From assembly GCF_004358755.1 (NCBI RefSeq), contig NZ_SMZY01000001.1, positions 1,238,796 to 1,302,795 of the forward strand: a stretch of 64,000 nucleotides of DNA, read 5' to 3'. The notes below the pieces were generated by a model. It was not told the origin of the DNA. It did not search any database and saw only the letters and a list, made by a program, of their open reading frames with translations. Made by a program: the position numbers and the translations under genes. Positions 9,064 to 17,387 of the stretch are shown here, one piece after another (within the stretch, counting starts at the first letter, position 1; each line of letters begins with the position of its first letter). This DNA is from Peribacillus frigoritolerans (GTDB lineage: Bacteria > Bacillota > Bacilli > Bacillales > Bacillaceae).

Positions 9064-9112
9064 GTCTGAGAACAATTTTCTTTGTGATTATTTAGAACAT
9101 AGTTTTATTAAT
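9064..9112 (+). repeat. Left imperfect direct repeat flanking the TRAP operon
   Basis: Contains GTCTGAG at 9064-9070 and the core TGATTATTTAGAACAT at 9085-9100. Both recur in the same order and orientation at 17274-17323. Weaker similarity extends some 45 bases further left. Confidence 0.6.
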
Positions 9113-9140
9113 TTTTTGTCTGTTTTCTTATTCAACTAAC

Positions 9141-9199
9141 AAAAAAAGGATAATTCCATTAATCTGAAATGTAATTTACTCAGATTAATGGAATTATCC
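9141..9199 (-). terminator. Terminator of the TRAP/thiolase operon
   Basis: Perfect 20-bp arms at 9148-9167 and 9180-9199 with a 12-base loop. On the minus strand it is followed by seven T residues (A-run 9141-9147). It ends the nine-gene minus-strand operon. Confidence 0.9.
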
Positions 9200-9214
9200 A
9201 GTGCTCATTGTCTT

Positions 9215-9532
9215 TTAAACTCGTGAAAAAGTGTATACATCCTCTTCGTACGAAAGCAATTCAACAGCATCATTTATCAATATCTCTTCTTTAATCCTCC
9301 CAGTAACTCGATCTCCAGAGTCCAGATCAACAACAACTATATAATAAGGTGTTAAATGTTTAAATTCTTCAGACGAGATATGAATCTTTGTGAACGAATA
9401 AACCTTGCCAATTCCTTTTGTTTGTTGCTGATTGAATTCTGTAGATTTGCAAGCTGGACACACAATTCTTGCGCGGACCGATGATTTACCGCATGCTGCA
9501 CAAACAAACTTTTCAAAGTTCACCTTGATCAC
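9215..9532 (-). CDS. Zinc-ribbon/OB-fold thiolase partner (DUF35)
   Basis: A 105-residue DUF35 protein. An N-terminal zinc ribbon (CAACGK...CPACKS, four Cys) is followed by an OB-fold. Such proteins bind thiolase-like enzymes and acyl-CoA, as in the Ltp2-ChsH2 retro-aldolase complex and archaeal HMG-CoA pathway complexes. The GTG start overlaps the thiolase stop by 4 bases, so the two are translationally coupled, and I infer that they form a complex. Confidence 0.88.
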   Translation of the reverse strand: MIKVNFEKFVCAACGKSSVRARIVCPACKSTEFNQQQTKGIGKVYSFTKIHISSEEFKHLTPYYIVVVDLDSGDRVTGRIKEEILINDAVELLSYEEDVYTFSRV

Positions 9533-10665
9533 CGCCTATTCTCGAAAATATGGACTGTTGAATAAGAGCCTGTTCCACCTAAATTTTGCGCCAGTCCGAT
9601 TTTTGCACCCGCTACTTGATTACATGCGTTTCCTCTTAATTGACTTACAATCTGATAAATTTGCGCAATTCCGGTTGCTCCGATTGGATGTCCGCGCGAT
9701 AGCAATCCCCCGCTGGTATTAACCGGTACCTTTCCTCCGTGTTTTGTTAAACCCTGTTCAATCGCTTTCCACCCCTCCCCTTTATTTGCAAATCCCAGCG
9801 CCTCAATTGCCAGAATTTCAGTCATGGTAAAACAGTCATGCAGCTCAACGACATCTATATCTTCCGGACCAAGGCCAGCCAGTTCATAGGCTTGTCTAGC
9901 TGACTCTTTTATTGCAGTTATGGTCAGAAGGTCTTCGATTTCCTGCGCTTGAGTAGGTCCGGAAGCTTGGGATGATGAACGTACAATGATCCCTTTTTCT
10001 CCTCTGGTTAAAATAATCGCTGCGGCTCCATCTGTTATCGGCGAACAATCAAACAGTCCAAGAGGATCCGTTATCATCCTTGCATTCATCATTTCTTCCA
10101 GTGTTGCTGCTTCCCGGTATTGCGCTTTAGGGTTCTGAATGGCATAGTCCCGGTTTTTCTTAGCCACCATGGCTAAATGTTTTTTTGACGCATCTGTTTC
10201 ATAAAAATACCGATTTGCTAAAATACCGAAGAATCCTGGAAATGTAAGACCCGCTTTTTTCTCATTGGATTCAGTGTCCATAGCACCGTTTATTGCCTGC
10301 ATAACCGTTTCAGTTGATGCATGCTTCATTTTTTCAACTCCAGCGGCCAATACCGTGTCATAGACTCCGGCCCGTATCATTTCATAAGCATGCCTGAATG
10401 CGATTCCCCCGCTTGCGCATGCACCTTCCATCTTTGCAGTTGGAATTGGCCCTAAACCTAAATCATGCGCAATCACAGCACCCAGTATTTCTTGTTCAGC
10501 AAGAACACCCGACATGAAATTTCCGGCGAATACTGCGTCTATGCGTGGAAATTCTGCCTCCTTCAGAGCACTTAAACTGGCTTCTAACAGCAGATCTTTC
10601 ACTGAACGGTCTCTATGTGTTCCGAACTTGGTCATTCCTATCCCTGATACCGCTACCTGTTTCAT
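9529..10665 (-). CDS. Thiolase-superfamily enzyme (SCP-x/Ltp2-like)
   Basis: A 378-residue thiolase fold. It keeps the acylatable Cys in EGACASGG, the ELHDCFT motif and the RGHPIGATG His. It lacks the C-terminal CxGGG second Cys of classical thiolases (NLGGTGSYS is there instead), which is the pattern of the SCP-x/lipid-transfer group. With a DUF35 partner beside it, it could be a true thiolase or a retro-aldolase like Ltp2. The ATG overlaps the stop of the ligase gene (ATGA). Confidence 0.87.
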   Translation of the reverse strand: MKQVAVSGIGMTKFGTHRDRSVKDLLLEASLSALKEAEFPRIDAVFAGNFMSGVLAEQEILGAVIAHDLGLGPIPTAKMEGACASGGIAFRHAYEMIRAGVYDTVLAAGVEKMKHASTETVMQAINGAMDTESNEKKAGLTFPGFFGILANRYFYETDASKKHLAMVAKKNRDYAIQNPKAQYREAATLEEMMNARMITDPLGLFDCSPITDGAAAIILTRGEKGIIVRSSSQASGPTQAQEIEDLLTITAIKESARQAYELAGLGPEDIDVVELHDCFTMTEILAIEALGFANKGEGWKAIEQGLTKHGGKVPVNTSGGLLSRGHPIGATGIAQIYQIVSQLRGNACNQVAGAKIGLAQNLGGTGSYSTVHIFENRR

Positions 10666-12143
10666 GCATTAACACCTCCGTAGAGCTGCTTTACTTCCCG
10701 TTTTAAAATTTTTCCATATGAGCTTTTTGGAAGCTGATCCAAAATCTGAATGACTTTTGGCTTTTTAAAGCTTGCCAAATGCTGCATGCACAGATTGATG
10801 AGCTCTTCTTCATCTGCTGTTTCACCATCTTTTAGAACAACGTATGCTGCGATCTTCTCACCCCATTGTTCACACGGCAGGCCGATGACACAGGTTTCTT
10901 TTACTGAAGAATGCTTATTCAACACTTCTTCTATTTCACGGGGATAAATATTCAGTCCTCCTGAAATAATGACCTCTTTTTTTCTGTCGACAAGGTGCAG
11001 GAATCCATTTTTATCTGCCCATCCCAAATCACCTGTATAAAGCCAGCCATCCTTTAATGTTTCTGAAGTGGCTTCTGGATTATCCCAATAGCCTTTCATA
11101 ACGAGTGATCCCTTGCATATGATTTCACCGATTTTCCCCTGATCAACGGTATTACCAGCTTCATCAACAATTTTCATATCCACAAATGCCCCCGCTAAAC
11201 CGCATGATTCCAAGTGATTTTCAAGCTCTTTTCTTGGCATAACCGTAATGGTCATCGGAGCCTCAACTTGACCATAGGTCTCAACGAATATGTCTCCTGC
11301 TTGTGATAAGGCTGCGCTCAGTTTGCTTGAAGCGATCGGAGAGCCTGCCATATTAATGGTTTTAACATACTGAAGTTTCTTAGGATCAAATGTTGAGCTT
11401 TGAAATAATAAATTAACAATCGTAGGAACTAAAAATATGACGCTTACTTTGTCCTTGTATATATCCTCTAAAAAATCTTCTGGATCAAATTTGTCATAAA
11501 CAATTTGAGTTAAACCAAAGATCCATGAAGCGTGAGAAAGAAAATTGGAGCCGTGCGTCAATGGGGCAACATGGCCAATGACATCTCCCCATGTTATCTC
11601 ACAAGCCATAGAAAGAGATATGGCACTTGAGATTATATTGCGGTGTGTCAGCATCACGCCTTTAGGTTTTCCTGTTGTGCCGGAGGTGTACATGATGGCA
11701 AATACATCATCTTCATTTATTTGCTCGGTAATAACAACCTTTTCTGTTTCTGCAAGCAGCCCCTCATATTGGTTCCCGACGCTGATTTTCCTAATGCCAG
11801 ACTCTATCTGATCGAGAAGCTTATCTTCTCCAATGACAATTTTAGTCCCTGATTGCTTTAACATATACTCATGCTCTTTTGGATGCAGGCGATAATTAAG
11901 CGGAACTTTGATGAAACCGCCAAATGCACATGCCAGATCAAGTTCAATATGTTCTATGCGGTTTGACATTAACGCAGCTAACCGATCACCTTTCTTCATT
12001 CCCATGTTCCTAAGAATAGTTACAAGTTTGTAAGCACGTTCCCCTAATTGGGTATAAGTGAAGGAACGAAAACGATCTTTCACAGCCACTTTATGACCAA
12101 ACTGAACAATGGCCTTTTGCGCATAACCAGCTATTGTTTCCAT
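10662..12143 (-). CDS. AMP-forming acyl-CoA ligase
   Basis: ANL-superfamily ligase of 493 residues, expected to activate a carboxylic acid to its CoA thioester through an acyl-adenylate. Motifs seen in order are YTSGTTGKPKGVMLTH (P-loop-like), YGQVEAP, GWLYTGDLG with the ribose-binding Asp, DRKKEVIISGGLNIYP (hinge) and a C-terminal GKILKREV with the catalytic Lys. Its start lies 13 bases inside the PPC gene. The substrate is presumably the acid brought in by the TRAP system of the same operon. Confidence 0.92.
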   Translation of the reverse strand: METIAGYAQKAIVQFGHKVAVKDRFRSFTYTQLGERAYKLVTILRNMGMKKGDRLAALMSNRIEHIELDLACAFGGFIKVPLNYRLHPKEHEYMLKQSGTKIVIGEDKLLDQIESGIRKISVGNQYEGLLAETEKVVITEQINEDDVFAIMYTSGTTGKPKGVMLTHRNIISSAISLSMACEITWGDVIGHVAPLTHGSNFLSHASWIFGLTQIVYDKFDPEDFLEDIYKDKVSVIFLVPTIVNLLFQSSTFDPKKLQYVKTINMAGSPIASSKLSAALSQAGDIFVETYGQVEAPMTITVMPRKELENHLESCGLAGAFVDMKIVDEAGNTVDQGKIGEIICKGSLVMKGYWDNPEATSETLKDGWLYTGDLGWADKNGFLHLVDRKKEVIISGGLNIYPREIEEVLNKHSSVKETCVIGLPCEQWGEKIAAYVVLKDGETADEEELINLCMQHLASFKKPKVIQILDQLPKSSYGKILKREVKQLYGGVNA

Positions 12144-12619
12144 TCCGGCAGACCTCCTTTTCCATAAAAATTAAAAAGACGGAAGCCCATATCAGGATCT
12201 TTCTCTCTTTTAACAACAGCATTTGAAACAACAGCAACTGTAAATTCAATCGTAATGGCCACCTTATTTCCGCCTTCAATAAAGTGTCCTCCAGATATGG
12301 CTCCTGTCTCATCTATAAAGACACCATGACAATGGATATCTAAACTTCCATCTTCTTTGGTTCCTATAAAGCCCGTTCCAGTAAGCAGCTCGACAGGCTT
12401 TGCTTCATATATTGGATCTGTATAAGAAAGTGCGCCTTTCTCATGTTTAAGTTTCATATAGCTTATTTTTTTCAATGAACCTATACACGAAAAACTGCCT
12501 GCCTTTATGCCATGCAGTTCACACTGTCTTAAGATTCCTGTCAGCAGATCATCATCTTTTGAGAGCGCTCCTATCAGAACACTGCTCTCAGCATCATAAA
12601 CTGAATGAGATTTCCGCAT
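12131..12619 (-). CDS. PPC/DUF296 domain protein
   Basis: A 162-residue single-domain PPC (PCC, DUF296) protein. The segments SFSCIGSLKK, DIHCHGVFIDETG and GGHFIEGG fit the family fold with its paired His residues. Stand-alone bacterial members are annotated as DNA-binding, but there is no AT-hook here, and the conserved His pair suggests metal or ligand binding. Being inside a catabolic operon between a ligase and an SDR hints at an enzymatic or accessory role in the pathway. AGGAGGAAGG precedes the ATG. Confidence 0.75.
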   Translation of the reverse strand: MRKSHSVYDAESSVLIGALSKDDDLLTGILRQCELHGIKAGSFSCIGSLKKISYMKLKHEKGALSYTDPIYEAKPVELLTGTGFIGTKEDGSLDIHCHGVFIDETGAISGGHFIEGGNKVAITIEFTVAVVSNAVVKREKDPDMGFRLFNFYGKGGLPEWKQ

Positions 12620-12646
12620 TTCCTTCCTCCTGTTCTTATCTCTTTC

Positions 12647-13417
12647 CTAAGCAAAGACAGCGCCTCCGCATACTCTGAGGACTTGTCCTGTAGTGTAGCT
12701 TGCTTCAGGAAGGCTGAAGTAGCAGACAGCTTCAGCAATATCTTCAGGAAGCCCCATCCTTTTCACAACCTGGTTGTCTAGATTATATGCAATTCCTTTT
12801 GTGATGGCTGATTCCACTGCTCCGGGTGCAACACTATTGCATGTAATTCCAGTAGAGCCAAGCTCCTTTGCAGCCCATTTCGTAAGGGCAATGACTCCGC
12901 CTTTGCTTGCTGCATAGGCTGGACCTGATCTTCCTTTTAAACTATCAGGATCAAAGCTTGAAACATGCCCGCCATTCATCCCTGAAATCGAACTTATATT
13001 TATGATTCTTCCATAATTGCGTGAAATCATATGAGGGTAAACGACTTTTTGCATAAAGAAAAACGTTGCTTTTAGATTTGTATTTAAATCCTGATCCCAC
13101 ATGTCTTCTGTCATTTCTTCCAAGTCGAACCTGCTGCATGTACCTGCATTATTTACTAAAATATCTATACGGCTAAATTCTTGAACAGTCTCGTCTACTA
13201 GAGTTTGAATGGCCGCAATATCCCGGATATCCGCTTGATGAGATCTTACTTGTGTGTCCGGATATTGATTCGTGACTTTATCAATCACTTCGCTTGCTTC
13301 AAGCACATCTACAATCACTATATGAGCTCCTTCTCCTGCAAGACGATAGGCTATTCCCGCTCCTATTCCTCTTGAACCTCCTGTTACAATGGCTACTTGA
13401 CCTTTCAGCTTTTCCAT
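12647..13417 (-). CDS. Short-chain dehydrogenase/reductase (FabG-like)
   Basis: A 256-residue classical SDR. The cofactor motif is TGGSRGIG, followed by NNAG. The catalytic Ser lies in NISSISG and the YxxxK pair in YAASKGG. An Asp at the end of the second strand (IVDV) suggests NAD preference. In this operon it could oxidise a beta-hydroxyacyl-CoA to the ketoacyl-CoA that the thiolase cleaves. Start supported by AGGAGG 7 bases before the ATG. Confidence 0.9.
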   Translation of the reverse strand: MEKLKGQVAIVTGGSRGIGAGIAYRLAGEGAHIVIVDVLEASEVIDKVTNQYPDTQVRSHQADIRDIAAIQTLVDETVQEFSRIDILVNNAGTCSRFDLEEMTEDMWDQDLNTNLKATFFFMQKVVYPHMISRNYGRIINISSISGMNGGHVSSFDPDSLKGRSGPAYAASKGGVIALTKWAAKELGSTGITCNSVAPGAVESAITKGIAYNLDNQVVKRMGLPEDIAEAVCYFSLPEASYTTGQVLRVCGGAVFA

Positions 13418-13452
13418 AAGATAACCTCCTATTTAGTCATAAAGATGATTTT

Positions 13453-14787
13453 TTAAACTCCAAATAAATCAGGTAAAAATGTTGATAAAGCAGGGATATA
13501 CGTAATTAACAACAGCACGATGATTGCTGCAATTAAAAATGGCAAAATAGCTTTTGAAATACGATGAAGCTTTACATTGCCTATACCGCAGGCAACATAC
13601 AGGTTTATTCCTACAGGTGGTGTAAATAATCCTATTGCGAGATTAACAGTCATAAAGATGCCGAAAACAGTGGGATCAATATTGAAATGAATGATGACTG
13701 GTATCAAGATAGGAACGAAGATGTAAAATGCTGAAATAGCATCTATAAAGGCGCCGGCAATAAGCAAAATAAGATTTAAAATCAATAAAATGACAATAGG
13801 ATTTGAACTGATGGATAAAAGGGAATTAGCCATATTCTCAGCTATTTGTTCTGTTGTAATGATGTAGGCAAACAATGAGGCAGAACTTACGATTAACATG
13901 ATGACTGCTGTCTGAGCGGCTGATTCATAGAGGATGCGGTAAATATTTGATAATTTTAAATCTCTGTAAATAAAGATTCCTACGAAAAATCCGTAAAATA
14001 CTGCTATTACGGCTGCTTCAGTCGGAGTGAAAATCCCGCCGTAAATTCCCCCAAGAATAATAACCGGCATCAGGAGACCCCAAATCGCATCCTTAAAGAC
14101 CTGAAATGTTTCTCCAGGTGTTGCTTTTTCTCTAACCTCAAGGGCTGCAGCAACTTCATTTACTTCGATATTTTGCTTCAATAATTCACGTTTTTTCACA
14201 TAGATTGCGGCAGCTATAAAACCTGCTCCTAATAAAAGACCAGGTATGACACCTGCAATAAATAATCTTCCGATTGATACATTTAATTGATCACCTGCTA
14301 CGACAGCAAAAACAATCATTGCTATACTTGGCGGAATGACAATGCCGATCGCGCCTGAACTTGCTAATAGAGCACTGGCAGATTCTTTCTTCATGCCGTT
14401 CTTCACTAAAGCTGGAATCAGAATACCTCCAATTGCTGCGACTGTAGCGGGCCCTGAGCCGGAAATAGCGGCAAAAAAGATAGCTGTAATGACAGTAACC
14501 AGAATAATGCCGCTTTTATAATGCCCTACACATACATTTGCAAAATGAATTAACCGCCTGGAAATTCCTGCATACTCCATAATGACACCTGCAAGAATGA
14601 AAAATGGGATTGCGAGCAGAGTAAACTTGGCTATACTGGGGTACAAAACATCAGGAAGCAAGGTCAAGCTTGAAGGACCCCAATTGAATAAGAGAACTGA
14701 AATAGATGATGCCGCAAGTGCAATTGCGATAGGAATTCTAATCAGGACCAATAATGCGAAGAGACCGAATAACAAAAGAGCATTCAT
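13453..14787 (-). CDS. TRAP transporter large permease (DctM)
   Basis: Membrane protein of 444 residues from the TRAP DctM family, the transport subunit of a sodium-coupled, binding-protein-dependent carboxylate importer. Many hydrophobic spans are visible, with family segments such as SGSGPATVAAIG, GIVIPPSIAMIVFA, FTPTEAAVIAVFYG and FTPPVGINLYVACG. It overlaps dctQ by 4 bases. Confidence 0.94.
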   Translation of the reverse strand: MNALLLFGLFALLVLIRIPIAIALAASSISVLLFNWGPSSLTLLPDVLYPSIAKFTLLAIPFFILAGVIMEYAGISRRLIHFANVCVGHYKSGIILVTVITAIFFAAISGSGPATVAAIGGILIPALVKNGMKKESASALLASSGAIGIVIPPSIAMIVFAVVAGDQLNVSIGRLFIAGVIPGLLLGAGFIAAAIYVKKRELLKQNIEVNEVAAALEVREKATPGETFQVFKDAIWGLLMPVIILGGIYGGIFTPTEAAVIAVFYGFFVGIFIYRDLKLSNIYRILYESAAQTAVIMLIVSSASLFAYIITTEQIAENMANSLLSISSNPIVILLILNLILLIAGAFIDAISAFYIFVPILIPVIIHFNIDPTVFGIFMTVNLAIGLFTPPVGINLYVACGIGNVKLHRISKAILPFLIAAIIVLLLITYIPALSTFLPDLFGV

Positions 14788-15275
14788 GCTTTCATCTCTC
14801 TTTCTGATTGTTTAGTTACAGTTGCCCATTCAATAGCGCCTGCCTCAATTGCCCGATAGAGACAGAACAGACAGCCTATTGGAAAAACAATTGAAAACAT
14901 CCATTGTTTGATTCCAAGAGAAGGAGTGATTAAGTTTCTTTCCATTTGAAAAAGGACCATTTCATACCCATAGTAAGCAAACAGGATGAAAACAACTGAA
15001 ATAAGAGCGGTTCCAAAAATGATCAGTATTTTTTGCCCGAGTACGTTAGATTTCTCAAACAGCAAGGAAAAGCCAAGATGAGCATTCTTTCTAAGTCCTG
15101 CGGCAGCACCCATAAAAGTGAGTAAGACAAAGAGGTTTATTGTGATCTCTTCTGTAAAGGATAGAGAGTAATGAAAAAAGTACCTGGTTATTACATTAGC
15201 AAACGTAATGACAGACATCGCCAGCATAGTTGCGGCAAGAAAAAAATTTTCAATGCAGCTGATCACTTTTGACAT
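14784..15275 (-). CDS. TRAP transporter small permease (DctQ)
   Basis: Four-helix membrane protein of 163 residues, the small TRAP subunit that pairs with DctM. The segment ITRYFFHYSLSFTEEITINLFVLLTFMGAA is typical of DctQ. A TTG at 15281 is an alternative start. I prefer the ATG at 15275, with GGAG 10 bases upstream. Confidence 0.9.
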   Translation of the reverse strand: MSKVISCIENFFLAATMLAMSVITFANVITRYFFHYSLSFTEEITINLFVLLTFMGAAAGLRKNAHLGFSLLFEKSNVLGQKILIIFGTALISVVFILFAYYGYEMVLFQMERNLITPSLGIKQWMFSIVFPIGCLFCLYRAIEAGAIEWATVTKQSEREMKA

Positions 15276-15292
15276 AACCAATCATCTCCTTT

Positions 15293-16294
15293 TTATTTTT
15301 TAAAAGCATCAAGCAGTTCTTTTCCCCAAACATCTTCATACGCGTCATAAATGTTTTCAGATGCTTTTCGGAAGGCTTCAAGTTCTTCCTCTGAAGGATA
15401 CTCAAATTCCATTCCGGCTGCTTTTAATGCCTCAATTTGCTCTTTCTCTTTTTCTCTTGCAAGTTCAATTTGAAATTTATTTGCATGTTTCGCTGCTTCT
15501 TTTATAATTTTTTGGTCATCTGAGTGCATGCTGTCAAATTTTTCTTTGTTCATTCCGAAAATGAGAGGATCATAAGAATAGTTCCACATTGTAATATATT
15601 GTTGAACCTCTTCTAACTTTGATGAACTAATGACATCAATTGGATTTTCCTGACCATCAATTGTGCCTTGCTGCAAGGCTGAAAATACTTCTGAAAAAGC
15701 CATTGTTGTAGGATCTGCTCCTAAGCCTCTCCAAAGATCCGAATACATCTTAATTCCGGGAATTCGTATTTTCATATTTTCTATGTCATCTGGAGTTTGA
15801 ATCGGTTTGACACCATTTGTTACCTGGCGAAAGCCATTTTGCCCAAAACCTAAAGGCTCAATCCCGTTTTCAACAAGAATCTCATTTAACGCCCTCCCTC
15901 CTTCCCCATTCATTTTTTCATCCACTTCATGTAAATCTTTAAAAAGAAAAGGCGCACTAACTACGCCTAACCGCTTTTCAAAGACGGAATATATAATCGG
16001 TGAGTGATAACTGAAATCTGTTGAGCCTTTTAAAAGCATCTCTACCCCTTTTGCTGAATCACCTGCAGATAGCTGTTCATTAGCGTATACTTTTGTTTTA
16101 ATGCGGCCGTCTGTCTTATCTTCCACTTCTTCAGCAAATTTTTCAGCCGCCAGGTACCATGTGGATGAATCATTAACAGTTACTGACATTTTTAAATTAT
16201 AGCTTTTCTTCTCATTAGAGGTGATTACACTGCTGCATCCAGCTGCAGTCAAAAGAAAGATAGCGCTTACAAAAATAAACAGAATCTTTTTCAT
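15293..16294 (-). CDS. TRAP transporter substrate-binding lipoprotein (DctP)
   Basis: Extracytoplasmic solute receptor of 333 residues. It has a lipoprotein signal peptide with lipobox LTAAGC, then a DctP-type fold including the segment GIKMYSDLWRGLGADPTTMAFSE and the ligand-contact region AFSEVFSALQQGTIDGQENP, which normally carries the Arg/Asn pocket for a carboxylate. The start at 16294 is set by AAAGGAGG 10 bases upstream. It overlaps the IclR stop by one base (TGATG). Confidence 0.92.
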   Translation of the reverse strand: MKKILFIFVSAIFLLTAAGCSSVITSNEKKSYNLKMSVTVNDSSTWYLAAEKFAEEVEDKTDGRIKTKVYANEQLSAGDSAKGVEMLLKGSTDFSYHSPIIYSVFEKRLGVVSAPFLFKDLHEVDEKMNGEGGRALNEILVENGIEPLGFGQNGFRQVTNGVKPIQTPDDIENMKIRIPGIKMYSDLWRGLGADPTTMAFSEVFSALQQGTIDGQENPIDVISSSKLEEVQQYITMWNYSYDPLIFGMNKEKFDSMHSDDQKIIKEAAKHANKFQIELAREKEKEQIEALKAAGMEFEYPSEEELEAFRKASENIYDAYEDVWGKELLDAFKK

Positions 16295-17067
16295 CAGATT
16301 AGAATTCCTCCTTTGCTCACATAACCCAATCTCTTTGAAATCTCTTGAGTGGCGCACAATGCAGGTTCGATAATATCCTCAATCTGTTCATCTGTAAAAC
16401 GAAAAGCCAGACCGGCAATGCACAGTGCTCCAGCCAGTTCTTTTCTTCCGTTAAAGATCGGAAAGGAAATTCCTTTTAAACCCTTCTCCCATTCTTCTTG
16501 ATCCGTGGCATATCCCCTTTCATAAATCTTTTTTAATTCAGGAAGCAAGGATTCTTTCTCAGTTATCGTGTTTTCAGTAAAAGACTTTAACGGATTTTTT
16601 GATAAATACCGCTCGAGAAGCTGCGGAGATAAATGGGCCAGGTATAATTTCCCTGAAGCTACACAATGGAGAGGCGCTTGTTTTCCTACGTCAAGGACGA
16701 TTCGGGCTGCCAGATTTGTTTCAACCTTTTCTACATAAAGCACCTGATCTCCAAGATACTGAGCCAATAGAACGCTTTCCTGAACCTTGTAGGCGATGCT
16801 TTCTAAGAATGGTCTTGCAGTTTCAACAATATCAAGTTGATCTTGTGCCTGAAATGCCAATTGAAACCATTTCTGAGATAAGATAAATTTTTCCTGGTTG
16901 TTTTTTGTGATATATCCAAGCTGCTCAAGCGAAGATAAAAATCGGTGCACAGTTGCTTTATTGCTGTCTAGCTTCTCTACTAATTCAATAAATGTCATCG
17001 GCTTCTGTGCAATCACTTCTAAAATTCCGAAGGATTTTTCTACTGTTTTAATTACCTCGCTGAAGAT
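16294..17067 (-). CDS. IclR-family transcriptional regulator (start uncertain)
   Basis: IclR regulator with an N-terminal winged helix (SNKATVHRFLSSLEQLGYI) and a C-terminal effector domain (ending ICIAGLAFRFTDEQIEDI). It is the first gene of the operon and is expected to sense the pathway acid. The longest frame begins at a TTG at 17139, but that TTG is the first three bases of a -35 box, so it cannot be the start if that promoter is used. No in-frame ATG, GTG or TTG exists between there and the HTH. An ATC at 17067 lies 5 bases after AAGGGGG and is my best guess for a non-canonical start. A frameshift near the start is the alternative. Confidence 0.85.
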   Translation of the reverse strand: MFSEVIKTVEKSFGILEVIAQKPMTFIELVEKLDSNKATVHRFLSSLEQLGYITKNNQEKFILSQKWFQLAFQAQDQLDIVETARPFLESIAYKVQESVLLAQYLGDQVLYVEKVETNLAARIVLDVGKQAPLHCVASGKLYLAHLSPQLLERYLSKNPLKSFTENTITEKESLLPELKKIYERGYATDQEEWEKGLKGISFPIFNGRKELAGALCIAGLAFRFTDEQIEDIIEPALCATQEISKRLGYVSKGGILI

Positions 17068-17110
17068 AAAAACCCCCTTTTCAGTTTCACTATGTAAAAC
17101 TTTAGTTCCA

Positions 17111-17139
17111 ATATTAGGACAGGCTCTATATATTGTCAA
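17111..17139 (-). promoter_or_regulatory. SigA-type promoter of the IclR-TRAP-thiolase operon
   Basis: On the minus strand TTGACA (17139-17134) is followed after 17 bases by TAATAT (17116-17111), a near-consensus vegetative promoter with ideal spacing. It reads into the nine-gene operon. No other comparable promoter was seen inside the operon. Confidence 0.75.
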
Positions 17140-17273
17140 TATTATGAATATTTAAACTGGAACTTCTAATGCTCTTGTAATGTCTCATTTTATTCTTGCA
17201 AAATAAGAAAATGTTTAGAGTTTTCATTCTGTTGACGATAAAGAATTACCACTAATAATATTTCGCTGATTGT

Positions 17274-17323
17274 GTCTGAGCGGTGGTTTTATAAATGATT
17301 ATTTAGAACATGGTTTAATTAAA
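17274..17323 (+). repeat. Right imperfect direct repeat flanking the TRAP operon
   Basis: Contains GTCTGAG at 17274-17280 and the same 16-base core TGATTATTTAGAACAT at 17296-17311, matching the copy at 9064-9112. The IclR gene and its promoter lie between the two copies. Confidence 0.6.
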
Positions 17324-17346
17324 TTAAATTTGGTTTTTCTATTTCA

Positions 17347-17386
17347 AAAAAAGATCGATCCTCATTAAAAAGGATCGATCTTTTTT
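17347..17386. terminator. Bidirectional terminator after the GlpQ-like gene
   Basis: Sixteen-base arms AAAAAAGATCGATCCT / AGGATCGATCTTTTTT. The A/T ends allow function in both directions. It ends the minus-strand gene starting at 18206. Confidence 0.88.
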
Positions 17387-17387
17387 C

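Larger units (their letters stand above)
8563..9140. other. Gene-free AT-rich region
   Basis: About 580 bases without a supportable gene. It contains a 12-bp perfect inverted repeat at 8720-8760 and the left copy of a direct repeat at 9064-9112. A roughly 40-codon open stretch (8612-8735) encodes a hydrophobic peptide ending just inside the inverted repeat, but it has no ATG, GTG or TTG start in frame. It may be the tail of a lost gene. Confidence 0.5.
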
